DNA from: Thalassococcus halodurans
Lineage (GTDB): Bacteria; Pseudomonadota; Alphaproteobacteria; Rhodobacterales; Rhodobacteraceae
Direction of reading: 5' to 3'
DNA length: 64,000 nucleotides
Assembly: GCF_900108225.1 (NCBI RefSeq)
Contig: NZ_FNUZ01000003.1
Span: forward strand, 434,001-498,000
Numbering within the stretch: the first letter of the stretch is position 1; each line of letters begins with the position of its first letter. The notes below the pieces were generated by a model, which did not search any database, was not told the origin of the DNA, and worked only from the letters and a program-made list of their open reading frames with translations. Positions 19,030 through 26,491 of this stretch are shown here, in pieces. The translations under genes were made by a program, and so were the position numbers.

Positions 19030-19996
19030 TGGTTTTGAGCCTTTCCAGAACCGCGTCAGTCGGTGCAGGCAGATGCGCCGAAACAATGCTTGCGATATTG
19101 CCCAGCGCGGGATGGGCCAGATCACGCTGAATGTGCGCCCAAACACGCGGCACCAGATCGATGTAACCGGGTTTGCCCCTGACCTTCGCCAGTCGGGCAA
19201 ACACCCCAAGGATACGCAGATTACGTTGAGCGCCCAGAACGCAAAGCTGGATTCTGAATTCTGCCTCATCCGCGCCGGTCCGCGACAGGTAGTAATCGAT
19301 GACCTGGTCGCGCGTTTCATCGGACACATCCCGCCGCGCGTCTTCGAGAAGTGAAATAAGATCATAGGCACGATGGCCAAGAAGCGCGTCCTGAAAATCA
19401 AGCACGCCTGCCCGCCTCACTCCGTCGCGATCCGGCATCCAAAGAAGATTTTCAGCATGGTAGTCCCGCAAGATCATCACATCAGCCACATCGGCATGCT
19501 GGCTGAGTGCATCCTGAAACGCGGCGCGCAGATCGGCTTTTGCTTGGTCGTTTTGTGTGCCGCCAGCGCCTGTCAGATAGCAATCAAAAACAAGGTCCGT
19601 TGCCGTCGCAAGATGATCAACACTCGCGACCGGAAGTGTCTCGGGCGGCGTTTGGTCATGCAGGTGCAACAGAACGTCGGTCGCAAGCTGGTAAAGCATC
19701 CCCTCTTGGTCGGGTTCATCCTTCAATATGGCCGCAAACAGATCGCTGCCGAGGTCTTCGATCAATAGCAGCCCCTTGGCCGCATCAATTGCCAGAATAC
19801 GTGGCGCGCTCAGGCCGATGGCTGTCAGATACTCGGCCAGCCGCGCAAAAAGCGCGACATCGCCTTCGGGGTCTTGCATCAGGATGGCTGTGTCTTTGCC
19901 CCGACGCAGGCGCGTGTAGCTGCGCGAAGATGCATCGCCCGCCACAGGCTCGTGTCGGGCCTCGGACCAACCAGAAAACAGCAGAAAATCCTTCAT
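19022..19996 (-). CDS. AmgK-like anomeric sugar kinase (APH fold)
   Basis: A 324-residue protein of the aminoglycoside-phosphotransferase fold with the catalytic loop LRDYHAENLLW and the metal-binding segment VLDFQDALLGHRAYDL. In proteobacteria the homologue beside murU and tsaE is AmgK, which phosphorylates MurNAc (and GlcNAc) at the anomeric position. With MurU it forms a peptidoglycan-sugar salvage route that bypasses de novo UDP-MurNAc synthesis. It overlaps tsaE by 4 bases at its start. The fold assignment is firm; the substrate is inferred from the neighbourhood. Confidence 0.85.
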   Translation of the reverse strand: MKDFLLFSGWSEARHEPVAGDASSRSYTRLRRGKDTAILMQDPEGDVALFARLAEYLTAIGLSAPRILAIDAAKGLLLIEDLGSDLFAAILKDEPDQEGMLYQLATDVLLHLHDQTPPETLPVASVDHLATATDLVFDCYLTGAGGTQNDQAKADLRAAFQDALSQHADVADVMILRDYHAENLLWMPDRDGVRRAGVLDFQDALLGHRAYDLISLLEDARRDVSDETRDQVIDYYLSRTGADEAEFRIQLCVLGAQRNLRILGVFARLAKVRGKPGYIDLVPRVWAHIQRDLAHPALGNIASIVSAHLPAPTDAVLERLKTNV

Positions 19997-20463
19997 GCGG
20001 TCACCTGCTGCATCAGGTCATCCCAACGGCTATCCGACCAACTGAAATGCGCAACGCGGGCATCGTCGTTGTCGCCGTCTGTAAATGTCGCTGATAACGC
20101 CGATGACGGAGTGAGATCCCCAAGACGATCCGGCCACTCTACCAAGCAAACGGCGGTTTCGAATGCGTCTGCCAGCCCTAGTTCGAACACCTGATCCGGT
20201 CCGGAAAGGCGGTAAAGGTCGCTGTGCCATATCTCGACTTCGGGCGCGTCATAGACCTGCACCAAGGTAAAGGTGGGCGACGGCACATCTTCGGGTTCAG
20301 CAAGGCGCGACTGGATCAGGCTGCGGGCGAAATGCGTTTTGCCCGCACCAACGTCGCCAGACAAAAGGATAACGTCACCGCCATTCAGATGGGCGCCGAT
20401 CGCCACGGCAAGGCGCTCCGTTGCATCTGCAGAAGGCAGAAGAATTTCGGCAGTTTTTTCCAT
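19993..20463 (-). CDS. tsaE: TsaE, ATPase for tRNA t6A modification
   Basis: A 156-residue P-loop ATPase with Walker A SGDVGAGKTHFARSL near residue 36 and the conserved PSPTFTLVQVY and HSDLYRL segments. It works with TsaB, TsaC and TsaD to make threonylcarbamoyl-adenosine at position 37 of ANN-decoding tRNAs. TsaD is encoded 10 kb away at 30336. It starts a run of overlapping genes (tsaE, kinase, murU-like, addB, addA). An inverted repeat sits directly before its ATG. Confidence 0.95.
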   Translation of the reverse strand: MEKTAEILLPSADATERLAVAIGAHLNGGDVILLSGDVGAGKTHFARSLIQSRLAEPEDVPSPTFTLVQVYDAPEVEIWHSDLYRLSGPDQVFELGLADAFETAVCLVEWPDRLGDLTPSSALSATFTDGDNDDARVAHFSWSDSRWDDLMQQVTA

Positions 20464-20465
20464 GC

Positions 20466-20495
20466 GCGGAGATTACTCAAGGGGCGGTTCTCCGC
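20466..20495 (-). repeat. 7-bp inverted repeat just before tsaE start
   Basis: The arms GCGGAGA (20466-20472) and TCTCCGC (20489-20495) are perfect complements separated by 16 bases. The proximal arm ends 2 bases before the tsaE ATG (20463). It could be a leader hairpin affecting tsaE translation, or part of a weak terminator for the PAS gene, but no T-run follows. Confidence 0.3.
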
Positions 20496-20517
20496 AACCG
20501 CTATTCCCTGTCAGACG

Positions 20518-22026
20518 TCAGGCTTGTTCCAGCGAATTATCGTTGGGTCCTGCGATAAGCACCCTTCGGGCGTCCTGCCGAAATCTGACGACCGTCGCGC
20601 CAGCAGACAAAGGTGTCACGGTCGCAATCAAACGACCGAACCGCCGTCCGGTCAGTTCGCAGTCCCATTCAGCGCGCGAGTCAAAGCTGGCTGTAAAATC
20701 GCGTAGATCAGACCAGAACGGTGTCGGGTCGCACTTCTTACGCAGGGCCTTAACCACGTCCAGCACGGTCAGCGCCTCAAGCCCGCCATCCGGATCAAGG
20801 TTCCAAAGCTGGCGATAGGACAGGTTTGAAAACACGGTGCGCCCTGCATTGTCAAAGACGATCAGACCATCTGCATCGGCATCCATGACGGCCTGGGTCA
20901 TCTCCAGCTCGGCGCGAAATTTGCGGGTCAATGACACCTCGGCGCTGATATCTTCCAGCAGAAAAGCTACCGCGCCATCAGGATGCGGGCGGCCGGTGAT
21001 GCGGTACGTCAGACCGCCAGGCAACGTCCATGTTTCGCGAAACCTGTCTTTCTGCGCGTCACTGATCAACCGTTCCAGATTTTGCCGCCAATCCACATAC
21101 CGTTTGGGTTCCGGCATAATCCGGAGTTCACGCAACTGGTCAAAGAAGGTCGTGATGGTGGGCCTGTTTGACAGAAACTCAGCCGAAAGCTCGGTCAGAT
21201 CCAAAAGCGCCGGATTGAACAGAACCAGTTGGCTTTTCCGGTCAAAGATCGCGATCCCGGTGGGTAGATAGGCAAAGGTTTTTGCCAGCGTTTGCACAAA
21301 GTTTCTCTGCGCATCCTCGGCCCGCATCAATGCGCTGATTTCCTGCGCAAAGAATATGTTTCCAGAGTCGAGCTCGCGGCTATGCACCTCGTACCATTCA
21401 TCTGCCTGCGAGGCGTTGGAAAACAACCGGTATCGGCGCGATGACTGGATGGTGTTCTTGCCCGACGGCACATCAAAGGGTTGTTCGTCGCCCGATCGTT
21501 CAACAAGACTTTGGAAATGCTTGTTGCACCAATTCACCGTTCCATCCTGATCCGTCTTCCAGATCGGCATGGAAACCGCATCGGTCACGCGCATCAGAAA
21601 GGCCAGTTTGCTTTGGCTAAGCTCAAGCAAAAGACGCTGACCGTTGTCCTTATCAAGGCCGGTCAACGAAATGCGATGCCCCCGCCTGTTCGGAACAATC
21701 CGTAGGGCAAGGGCATCGACACGCGTAGATGCGAACGTGCGTGTTTCACTAGGTAAAGTAACGGGCAGATCCGGAATAAGGTTAGCCAGAACCTCTCGGA
21801 CGTCGGCCCATCCCTTGGCCCCCTGAACGCCACCAAGCTGCAAAAGGCGCGTTCCGATGTCGCTGGAATCGATGACAAAGCCATTGCGGATCAAAAATAA
21901 CGGCTCGCTCGACCGTTTCCGGTTTGCACTGCGTCGCCTGAACAGGATGCATGCAGCAACGCAGGTGATCAGCACCCCTACAATCAAGGCGAAAAGCACC
22001 GGCTGAAGCGCAACAATCTGGACCAT
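20518..22026 (-). CDS. Membrane-anchored PAS-domain protein without a kinase domain
   Basis: About 502 residues. One N-terminal hydrophobic helix is followed by three PAS-like segments (roughly residues 165-245, 255-375 and 385-480) with typical phrases such as LPTGIAIFDRKSQLVLFNPA and DADGLIVFDNAGRTVFSN. I find no histidine-kinase H-box, ATPase, GGDEF/EAL or HTH domain after the last PAS, so this is a sensor or scaffold without an output domain of its own. The start at 22026 is preferred because AAGGA lies 8 bases upstream; an ATG at 22032 is too close. It lies 72 bases downstream of regB on the same strand, with a CtrA-type site and a hairpin over its ribosome site in the gap. Confidence 0.75.
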   Translation of the reverse strand: MVQIVALQPVLFALIVGVLITCVAACILFRRRSANRKRSSEPLFLIRNGFVIDSSDIGTRLLQLGGVQGAKGWADVREVLANLIPDLPVTLPSETRTFASTRVDALALRIVPNRRGHRISLTGLDKDNGQRLLLELSQSKLAFLMRVTDAVSMPIWKTDQDGTVNWCNKHFQSLVERSGDEQPFDVPSGKNTIQSSRRYRLFSNASQADEWYEVHSRELDSGNIFFAQEISALMRAEDAQRNFVQTLAKTFAYLPTGIAIFDRKSQLVLFNPALLDLTELSAEFLSNRPTITTFFDQLRELRIMPEPKRYVDWRQNLERLISDAQKDRFRETWTLPGGLTYRITGRPHPDGAVAFLLEDISAEVSLTRKFRAELEMTQAVMDADADGLIVFDNAGRTVFSNLSYRQLWNLDPDGGLEALTVLDVVKALRKKCDPTPFWSDLRDFTASFDSRAEWDCELTGRRFGRLIATVTPLSAGATVVRFRQDARRVLIAGPNDNSLEQA

Positions 22027-22031
22027 CCGCA

Positions 22032-22052
22032 TTTTCCTTTAGACAAGGAAAA
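22032..22052 (-). promoter_or_regulatory. Hairpin covering the PAS-gene ribosome binding site
   Basis: On the minus strand TTTTCCTT (22052-22045), loop GTCTA, and AAGGAAAA (22039-22032) form a perfect 8-bp stem. The ribosome binding sequence AAGGA lies inside the 3' arm, 8 bases before the ATG at 22026, so folding would hide it. This is the layout of a translational switch or simple RNA thermometer. Function is inferred. Confidence 0.4.
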
Positions 22053-22069
22053 CACTAATGAACAAATGC

Positions 22070-22084
22070 TTAAGATTTTGTTAA
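22070..22084. promoter_or_regulatory. CtrA-type binding site (TTAA-N7-TTAA) upstream of the PAS gene
   Basis: TTAAG-ATTTT-GTTAA is a perfect TTAA-N7-TTAA element in the 72-base gap between regB and the PAS gene, about 45-60 bases upstream of the PAS start. It has the same TTAAG-N5-GTTAA form as the site at 3513-3527. It suggests the PAS gene has its own promoter rather than relying on regB read-through. Confidence 0.5.
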
Positions 22085-22098
22085 ATACTTGATTACAA

Positions 22099-23514
22099 TC
22101 AGCTTCTAAATTGCTGGTTCTCTCCCAAGGGACCGCGGGCGCTGTCAGGATCAACCGTGATTGCGGAAGACGGCCAAACAACCTCGACAATGGCGCCCTG
22201 CCCCGATGCCGATTGCATCGCGCTATGCATGTCACCACCGCCATTGGCAAAACTCAGCGATGCGCCTGTTCGTTCAAGCAGGGTCTTGGCGATGAAAAGG
22301 CCCAAACCCATGCCTTCATATCCGGGGCGGTCTTTTCTATCGCGCTCGGATCTTCTGCGCCGGACAAACGGGTCACCGATCCGACCAATCAAATGGGGCG
22401 GAAACCCGCGACCATCGTCAATAATCCGGATCGAGATCTGATCCGCGCTCCACGACACCTCGACCCAGATAGTGCTGCGCGCAAAGTCGACGGCATTTTG
22501 GATAAGGTTACGTAGGCCGTGAATGACCTCGGGTTTTCTACGGATATCTGGTTCGTCTACGTCCACATCTTCGACGGACCCGAGAAGAATAATGTCGATT
22601 TCTTTCCCGCGATCCTGATGGGGCTCGGCTGCCTCGCGGATCACTTCTGACAGGGGGGCAAATCGGAGTTGCAAGTCATCCTTACCGGCACGCCCCATGG
22701 AACGCAGAATATCGCGACAGCGGTCTGCCTGTTCGCGGATCAGGCGTGCATCATCCTGAAGATCATCACGGCCCTCAAGCTCTTCTATCAGCTCGGAGGA
22801 GGTCAGTTTGATCGTGGCCAAAGGCGTGCCCAGTTCATGCGCCGCAGCGGCCACGACACCGCCGAGGTCATTCAGCTTCTGCGTCCGCTCAAGCGCCATT
22901 TGGGTGGCAGTCAAAGCATCGGACATATTGTGCATCTCACTGACCGAGCGGTGGGCGTAGACCGAAATGAATACCTGCGCGATTGTGATAGCGACCCATT
23001 GGCCGAACACAAACAAATCGGGAATACGCAGTTCGACCCCGTCCTTTGTGACCAGCGGCAAATGGAAAAAAACCAACCCAGTCACCAGCAAAAACGCAAA
23101 TACGTTCAGGATCACGGTAGACCGCACTGTCAAAACTGCCGCCGAAACCGTGACAGGCGCAACCACCAGCAGCGAGAACGGATTGCTAAGACCGCCCGTC
23201 AGGAACAAAAGGAATGCCAGCTGGAAGACATCGAACAAAACCATCAACAGGTTTTCGAACTCGGTCAGGCGCTTGTTTTCCGGAAAGATGAAACTGGCGA
23301 TCAGGTTGCCCACAACCGACACACCGACGGCCAGAATGCAAAGACCCGTTTCCAGATCCAGATCATAAAGCCATGTGCCAATGACAATTGCAGCCAACTG
23401 GCCCGCAATCGCAAACCACCGCAGAATGATCATCGTCCGAAGGCGGATCCAGTTTGACCAACGGCTTTCGTTAAAAATGCCGTTATCGACGTCGTCTGTC
23501 GCGATTTGCGCCAT
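22099..23514 (-). CDS. regB: RegB/PrrB redox-sensing histidine kinase
   Basis: A 471-residue membrane sensor kinase controlling photosynthesis, respiration and carbon/nitrogen fixation genes in relatives. Six N-terminal helices include the quinone-binding motif GGLSNPF at residues 107-113. The H-box is AAAHELGTPLATIKL with phospho-accepting His226. The redox-active cysteine is present at Cys266 in EQADRCRDIL, matching Cys265 of Rhodobacter capsulatus RegB. The ATPase motifs follow (DDGRGFP, GMGLGLFIAKTLL). It is divergent from senC-regA, the classic arrangement, with a palindrome between the starts. Confidence 0.96.
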   Translation of the reverse strand: MAQIATDDVDNGIFNESRWSNWIRLRTMIILRWFAIAGQLAAIVIGTWLYDLDLETGLCILAVGVSVVGNLIASFIFPENKRLTEFENLLMVLFDVFQLAFLLFLTGGLSNPFSLLVVAPVTVSAAVLTVRSTVILNVFAFLLVTGLVFFHLPLVTKDGVELRIPDLFVFGQWVAITIAQVFISVYAHRSVSEMHNMSDALTATQMALERTQKLNDLGGVVAAAAHELGTPLATIKLTSSELIEELEGRDDLQDDARLIREQADRCRDILRSMGRAGKDDLQLRFAPLSEVIREAAEPHQDRGKEIDIILLGSVEDVDVDEPDIRRKPEVIHGLRNLIQNAVDFARSTIWVEVSWSADQISIRIIDDGRGFPPHLIGRIGDPFVRRRRSERDRKDRPGYEGMGLGLFIAKTLLERTGASLSFANGGGDMHSAMQSASGQGAIVEVVWPSSAITVDPDSARGPLGENQQFRS

Positions 23515-23540
23515 TGTGCCCCCTTGTCCAGGCTTCCTAA

Positions 23541-23561
23541 ATTGATAGGTGGCCTATCAAT
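23541..23561. promoter_or_regulatory. 21-bp palindrome between regB and senC
   Basis: The arms ATTGATAGG (23541-23549) and CCTATCAAT (23553-23561) are perfect 9-bp complements around TGG. The element starts 27 bases upstream of the regB start and ends 40 bases before the senC start, the right place for an operator acting on both. It does not fit the FNR box (TTGAT-N4-ATCAA) because the spacing here is 9, nor the known loose RegA half-sites. The binding protein is unknown. Confidence 0.55.
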
Positions 23562-23601
23562 GATGCGCAATTGTTCCCGCACCCTACCAAAGGACCGAGC
23601 C

Positions 23602-24219
23602 ATGCAAAAACTTGTCGTTGCCGCTGCCTGCACTGCCATTGCCGGAATGATCGGCGGGCTTTGGTATGTCACAGGGCCCGGTGCCGGGGGCGATCAGTTT
23701 GCCGATTGCAGAACGTCGCGCGTGGCCGGAAACGGCGCTTTGGGGGGCGAATTCAACCTAACCGATCATCGCGGCATGACCGTGACTGATAAGGATGTTT
23801 TCACAAAGCCCGCCCTTTTGTATTACGGCTATACATTCTGTCCCGACATCTGCCCTTTCGATATGGCCCGAAATGCCGATGCAATCGATGTTCTGGCGGA
23901 AATGGGATACGATGTGGCTCCTCTTTTCGTCTCGGTTGACCCGCGCCGCGATACACAAGAGGTGTTGTCCGATTACGTGGACATGATGCACCCCGATCTG
24001 ATCGCGATGACAGGGACGGAAGAGCAAGTAAAACAAGCCGCTGAGGCCTTTCGCGTCTACTATCGTGTGCCTGAAACCGATGATGACAGCTATCTCGTGG
24101 ACCACATGACATTCACCTACCTCGTGCTGCCGGAACATGGTTTCGTTGATTTCTTCCGCCGCGACCTAAGTCCTGAACAGATAGCCAAACAGACCGCCTG
24201 TTTTATTGACGCAGCTTGA
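23602..24219 (+). CDS. senC: SenC/SCO1 copper chaperone
   Basis: A 205-residue SCO1-family protein anchored by an N-terminal hydrophobic helix (about residues 5-25) with a periplasmic thioredoxin-like domain. The copper-binding motif is GYTFCPDICPF (Cys80 and Cys84), and the matching histidine is in YLVDHMTF. It delivers copper to the CuA centre of cytochrome oxidase. The ATG at 23602 is chosen because it gives the membrane anchor and lies after the intergenic palindrome. It precedes regA by 61 bases, as in Rhodobacter. Confidence 0.93.
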   Translation: MQKLVVAAACTAIAGMIGGLWYVTGPGAGGDQFADCRTSRVAGNGALGGEFNLTDHRGMTVTDKDVFTKPALLYYGYTFCPDICPFDMARNADAIDVLAEMGYDVAPLFVSVDPRRDTQEVLSDYVDMMHPDLIAMTGTEEQVKQAAEAFRVYYRVPETDDDSYLVDHMTFTYLVLPEHGFVDFFRRDLSPEQIAKQTACFIDAA

Positions 24220-24280
24220 AAGTTTGACCGACTTTAAAAGGCAAGTTAACAATTTAGGCATGGGGATAAGGGAGATCACG

Positions 24281-24835
24281 GTGAGCGAGCAAACTTTGGA
24301 AGCCTTGGGGGATGACCGCTCTTTACTGTTGGTCGACGATGACGAACCTTTTCTGAAACGCCTTGCCAAAGCGATGGAGAAACGCGGTTTCGAGGTCGAG
24401 ACGGCGGGTTCTGTTGCAGCCGGCACTGCCATCGCTACGGCGCGCCCACCGGCCTATGCCGTGGTTGACCTGCGGCTTACTGACGGCAACGGGTTGGACG
24501 TGGTTGAAACACTGCGTGAAAAGCGCCCCGATTGTCGTGTTGTTGTCCTGACAGGTTACGGTGCAATTGCGACGGCGGTGGCCGCCGTGAAAATTGGCGC
24601 GACCGACTATCTGTCCAAACCTGCCGATGCGACCGACATCACAAATGCGCTTTTGGCGACTGGTGACGACCTGCCGCCACCGCCAGAAAACCCCATGAGC
24701 GCGGATCGCGTGCGCTGGGAACACATTCAACGGGTATATGAGCTGTGTGACCGGAACGTGTCAGAAACGGCGCGGCGTCTGAACATGCACCGCCGCACCC
24801 TTCAGCGTATTCTGGCGAAACGCTCGCCGCGTTAA
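24281..24835 (+). CDS. regA: RegA/PrrA redox response regulator
   Basis: A 184-residue response regulator, the same length as Rhodobacter RegA. The receiver domain has the acidic pocket LLLVDDDEPF and phospho-accepting Asp63 in VVDLRLTDG. A short proline-rich linker (LPPPPENP) leads to a Fis-type helix-turn-helix ending in NVSETARRLNMHRRTLQRIL. The start is the GTG at 24281, with GGAG 6 bases upstream, instead of longer in-frame starts reaching into senC. It is the cognate partner of RegB and acts on respiration and carbon metabolism genes. Confidence 0.96.
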   Translation: MSEQTLEALGDDRSLLLVDDDEPFLKRLAKAMEKRGFEVETAGSVAAGTAIATARPPAYAVVDLRLTDGNGLDVVETLREKRPDCRVVVLTGYGAIATAVAAVKIGATDYLSKPADATDITNALLATGDDLPPPPENPMSADRVRWEHIQRVYELCDRNVSETARRLNMHRRTLQRILAKRSPR

Positions 24836-24836
24836 A

Positions 24837-25565
24837 TCAGAACAGCGACACCGCTTCGCGCGCCGAGACCGAGTTTTCGCTCAGGCGCTGCGACGCAAGC
24901 AGGTGCCATTCCAGTTTTTCCTGACCAAGCGCCTGCGCTTCTTGCAGCGATGCGTGAACCTGCTTGGCCTGCTTGTCGGTCAGGGTCAAAGCCTCGACCA
25001 GTTCCGCGCGCACTTTGCGGATGGCTTCAACGCGGTTTGCGTATTCAGCCTCAGAAATGCGGCCCTCTTTCCGGGCTTCCGCAAGCACCAAAAGCTCCAT
25101 GCTCTGGCTTTCGATCAGATCATCCAGATCAAGCTGCATGGCTGCCAGATCGGCTTCGGCCTTTTGCAGGCCACGACCAACGCCGTTGTGCGACACGATC
25201 TCGACTCGCTTCTTTACTTTGGCTTTTCCCGTCGCATGACCGATCAGCCCGCCAACTGTTGCGCCAACGACTGCCGAGCCTACGCATTTGTTAATACCTG
25301 CAGAAGCAATCGCAGCCGCGGCGCAGCCACCAATCGCGCCCATCGTCGCGCCTTGAACGGTTGATTGTCGGACCAGTTGTGCCGTCAGCTCGTTTAGGGC
25401 GGTCGCCTGTTGTTGTAGATTTTCTTCGGGCGTCAGCGTGCTTTCTGCCAGACTAAGCTGACCAACATCGTTTTTTGACACTTCGAAGGTTTTGGAAGAC
25501 TGCGCGCAGCCACTTGTTATCACGAGCGCTGCGATACACGCAGCGACTTTGAATCCTGTACTCAC
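24837..25565 (-). CDS. Glycine-zipper lipoprotein of unknown function
   Basis: A 242-residue protein with a GTG start. The N-terminal signal ends in a lipobox-like ITSGC, so it is probably lipid-anchored. Residues about 72-112 form a glycine/alanine-rich zipper (GATMGAIGGCAAAAIAS, then GATVGGLIGHATGKAK), likely membrane-inserting, and contain two extra cysteines. The C-terminal half (about 120-235) is charged and predicted coiled coil. Zipper lipoproteins of this shape usually belong to the envelope (Rcs/OmpA-like glycine zippers). It is convergent with regA, one base after the regA stop. I do not recognise a named family. Confidence 0.7.
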   Translation of the reverse strand: MSTGFKVAACIAALVITSGCAQSSKTFEVSKNDVGQLSLAESTLTPEENLQQQATALNELTAQLVRQSTVQGATMGAIGGCAAAAIASAGINKCVGSAVVGATVGGLIGHATGKAKVKKRVEIVSHNGVGRGLQKAEADLAAMQLDLDDLIESQSMELLVLAEARKEGRISEAEYANRVEAIRKVRAELVEALTLTDKQAKQVHASLQEAQALGQEKLEWHLLASQRLSENSVSAREAVSLF

Positions 25566-25753
25566 TACCCTGGCCTCATCTGCCTATGTTCAGCCCCTAT
25601 CGTTTGCGAACAATGGGGCCGTATTTTGTTTTTTGTTTACAATTCTTATGTTTGCACAATGCGATATGACTTGGAATTCTCGTGTGAGACCCCCTAGCAC
25701 ACTGGCTTTCGTGGCGTTGCTTTTTAGACGCAGGTCTGTTGACCCGATTGCGC

Positions 25754-26347
25754 TTACATCTGGGCGAGCAGCGTTTCGTGCCTTGCGACAAATTCCTCGC
25801 GCACCTCAACTGGCGGCCTGAGGGATATTTCCAATCCCGCAATCAGCGCAGGATCAGGGCGCCCGAAGAAGCGGTTCGCCTCGGATTCATCGAAACCCGC
25901 GATTTGCGTGGCTTCCATCCATGCGCTGACCTTATCGGCCTTTTTGATCTGCGCCTTCAGCCGTTTCGGCGTTACCGCGGCCAATCCGAACCGTATGTGG
26001 ATAGCCCCAGCCAGACGATCATCAAGAACGCCGTAGTCTGGGCCAACCGCCGCTTTGACCGGTGAAATCATATCCCCAATTACGTATTCCGGCGCGTCGT
26101 GCAAAAGCGCGGTCAGGCGGGCTGCAACGCTAGAACTTGGGTAAAGGCGCTGAAACAGCTTTTCGACAAGGATCGAATGTTCGGCGACCGAATAGGGGAA
26201 ATCACCCTTGGTTTGGCCATTCCAGCGGGCAACAAAAGCAAGACCATGCGCGATATCTTCGATTTCGATATCGACAGGCGTCGGATCCAAAAGGTCCAAT
26301 CGGCGGCCCGACAACATTTTTTGCCATGCTCTTGGCTGTTTCGACAT
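25754..26347 (-). CDS. HD-domain hydrolase, YfbR-like
   Basis: A 197-residue HD-superfamily phosphohydrolase. The metal-binding residues are in SVAEHSILVE and ALLHDAPEYVIGDMISPVK, the arrangement seen in the 5'-deoxynucleotidase YfbR and related proteins. It probably dephosphorylates nucleotides, but related HD proteins have other substrates. The ATG at 26347 is preferred to the GTG at 26353 because GGAG lies 8 bases upstream. It is divergent from ahcY. The 188 bases between it and the zipper lipoprotein show no gene. Confidence 0.8.
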   Translation of the reverse strand: MSKQPRAWQKMLSGRRLDLLDPTPVDIEIEDIAHGLAFVARWNGQTKGDFPYSVAEHSILVEKLFQRLYPSSSVAARLTALLHDAPEYVIGDMISPVKAAVGPDYGVLDDRLAGAIHIRFGLAAVTPKRLKAQIKKADKVSAWMEATQIAGFDESEANRFFGRPDPALIAGLEISLRPPVEVREEFVARHETLLAQM

Positions 26348-26379
26348 TCCCACTGCTCCGGACGTGACATTCTTGCCGA

Positions 26380-26417
26380 CTGGTTCGCACAGAGCCGCGG
26401 ATCACGCAACGAACCAG
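26380..26417. repeat. 8-bp inverted repeat between HD hydrolase and ahcY
   Basis: CTGGTTCG (26380-26387) and CGAACCAG (26410-26417) are perfect complements around 22 bases, in the divergent intergenic region, 74 bases before the ahcY start. I could not match it to a SAM or SAH riboswitch. It might be an operator or a leader stem. Confidence 0.3.
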
Positions 26418-26491
26418 ATGCTAGAAGTTGCCGAAATAGGGAAACGGTGCTACCTGCCACTCCAAACTCGGATTAATGAATGGAGGCCGTT

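Noticed and set aside
18352-19401. 349-codon version of the MurU-like gene
   Set aside because: The extra N-terminus lies inside the AmgK-like gene in another frame and has no similarity; the short start restores the family N-terminus.
24234-24249. TTAA-N8-TTAA upstream of regA
   Set aside because: Also one base too long for the consensus.
26348-26491. SAH or SAM riboswitch upstream of ahcY
   Set aside because: No conserved core of the SAH, SAM-II or SAM/SAH classes could be recognised by eye; only an unassigned inverted repeat is present.
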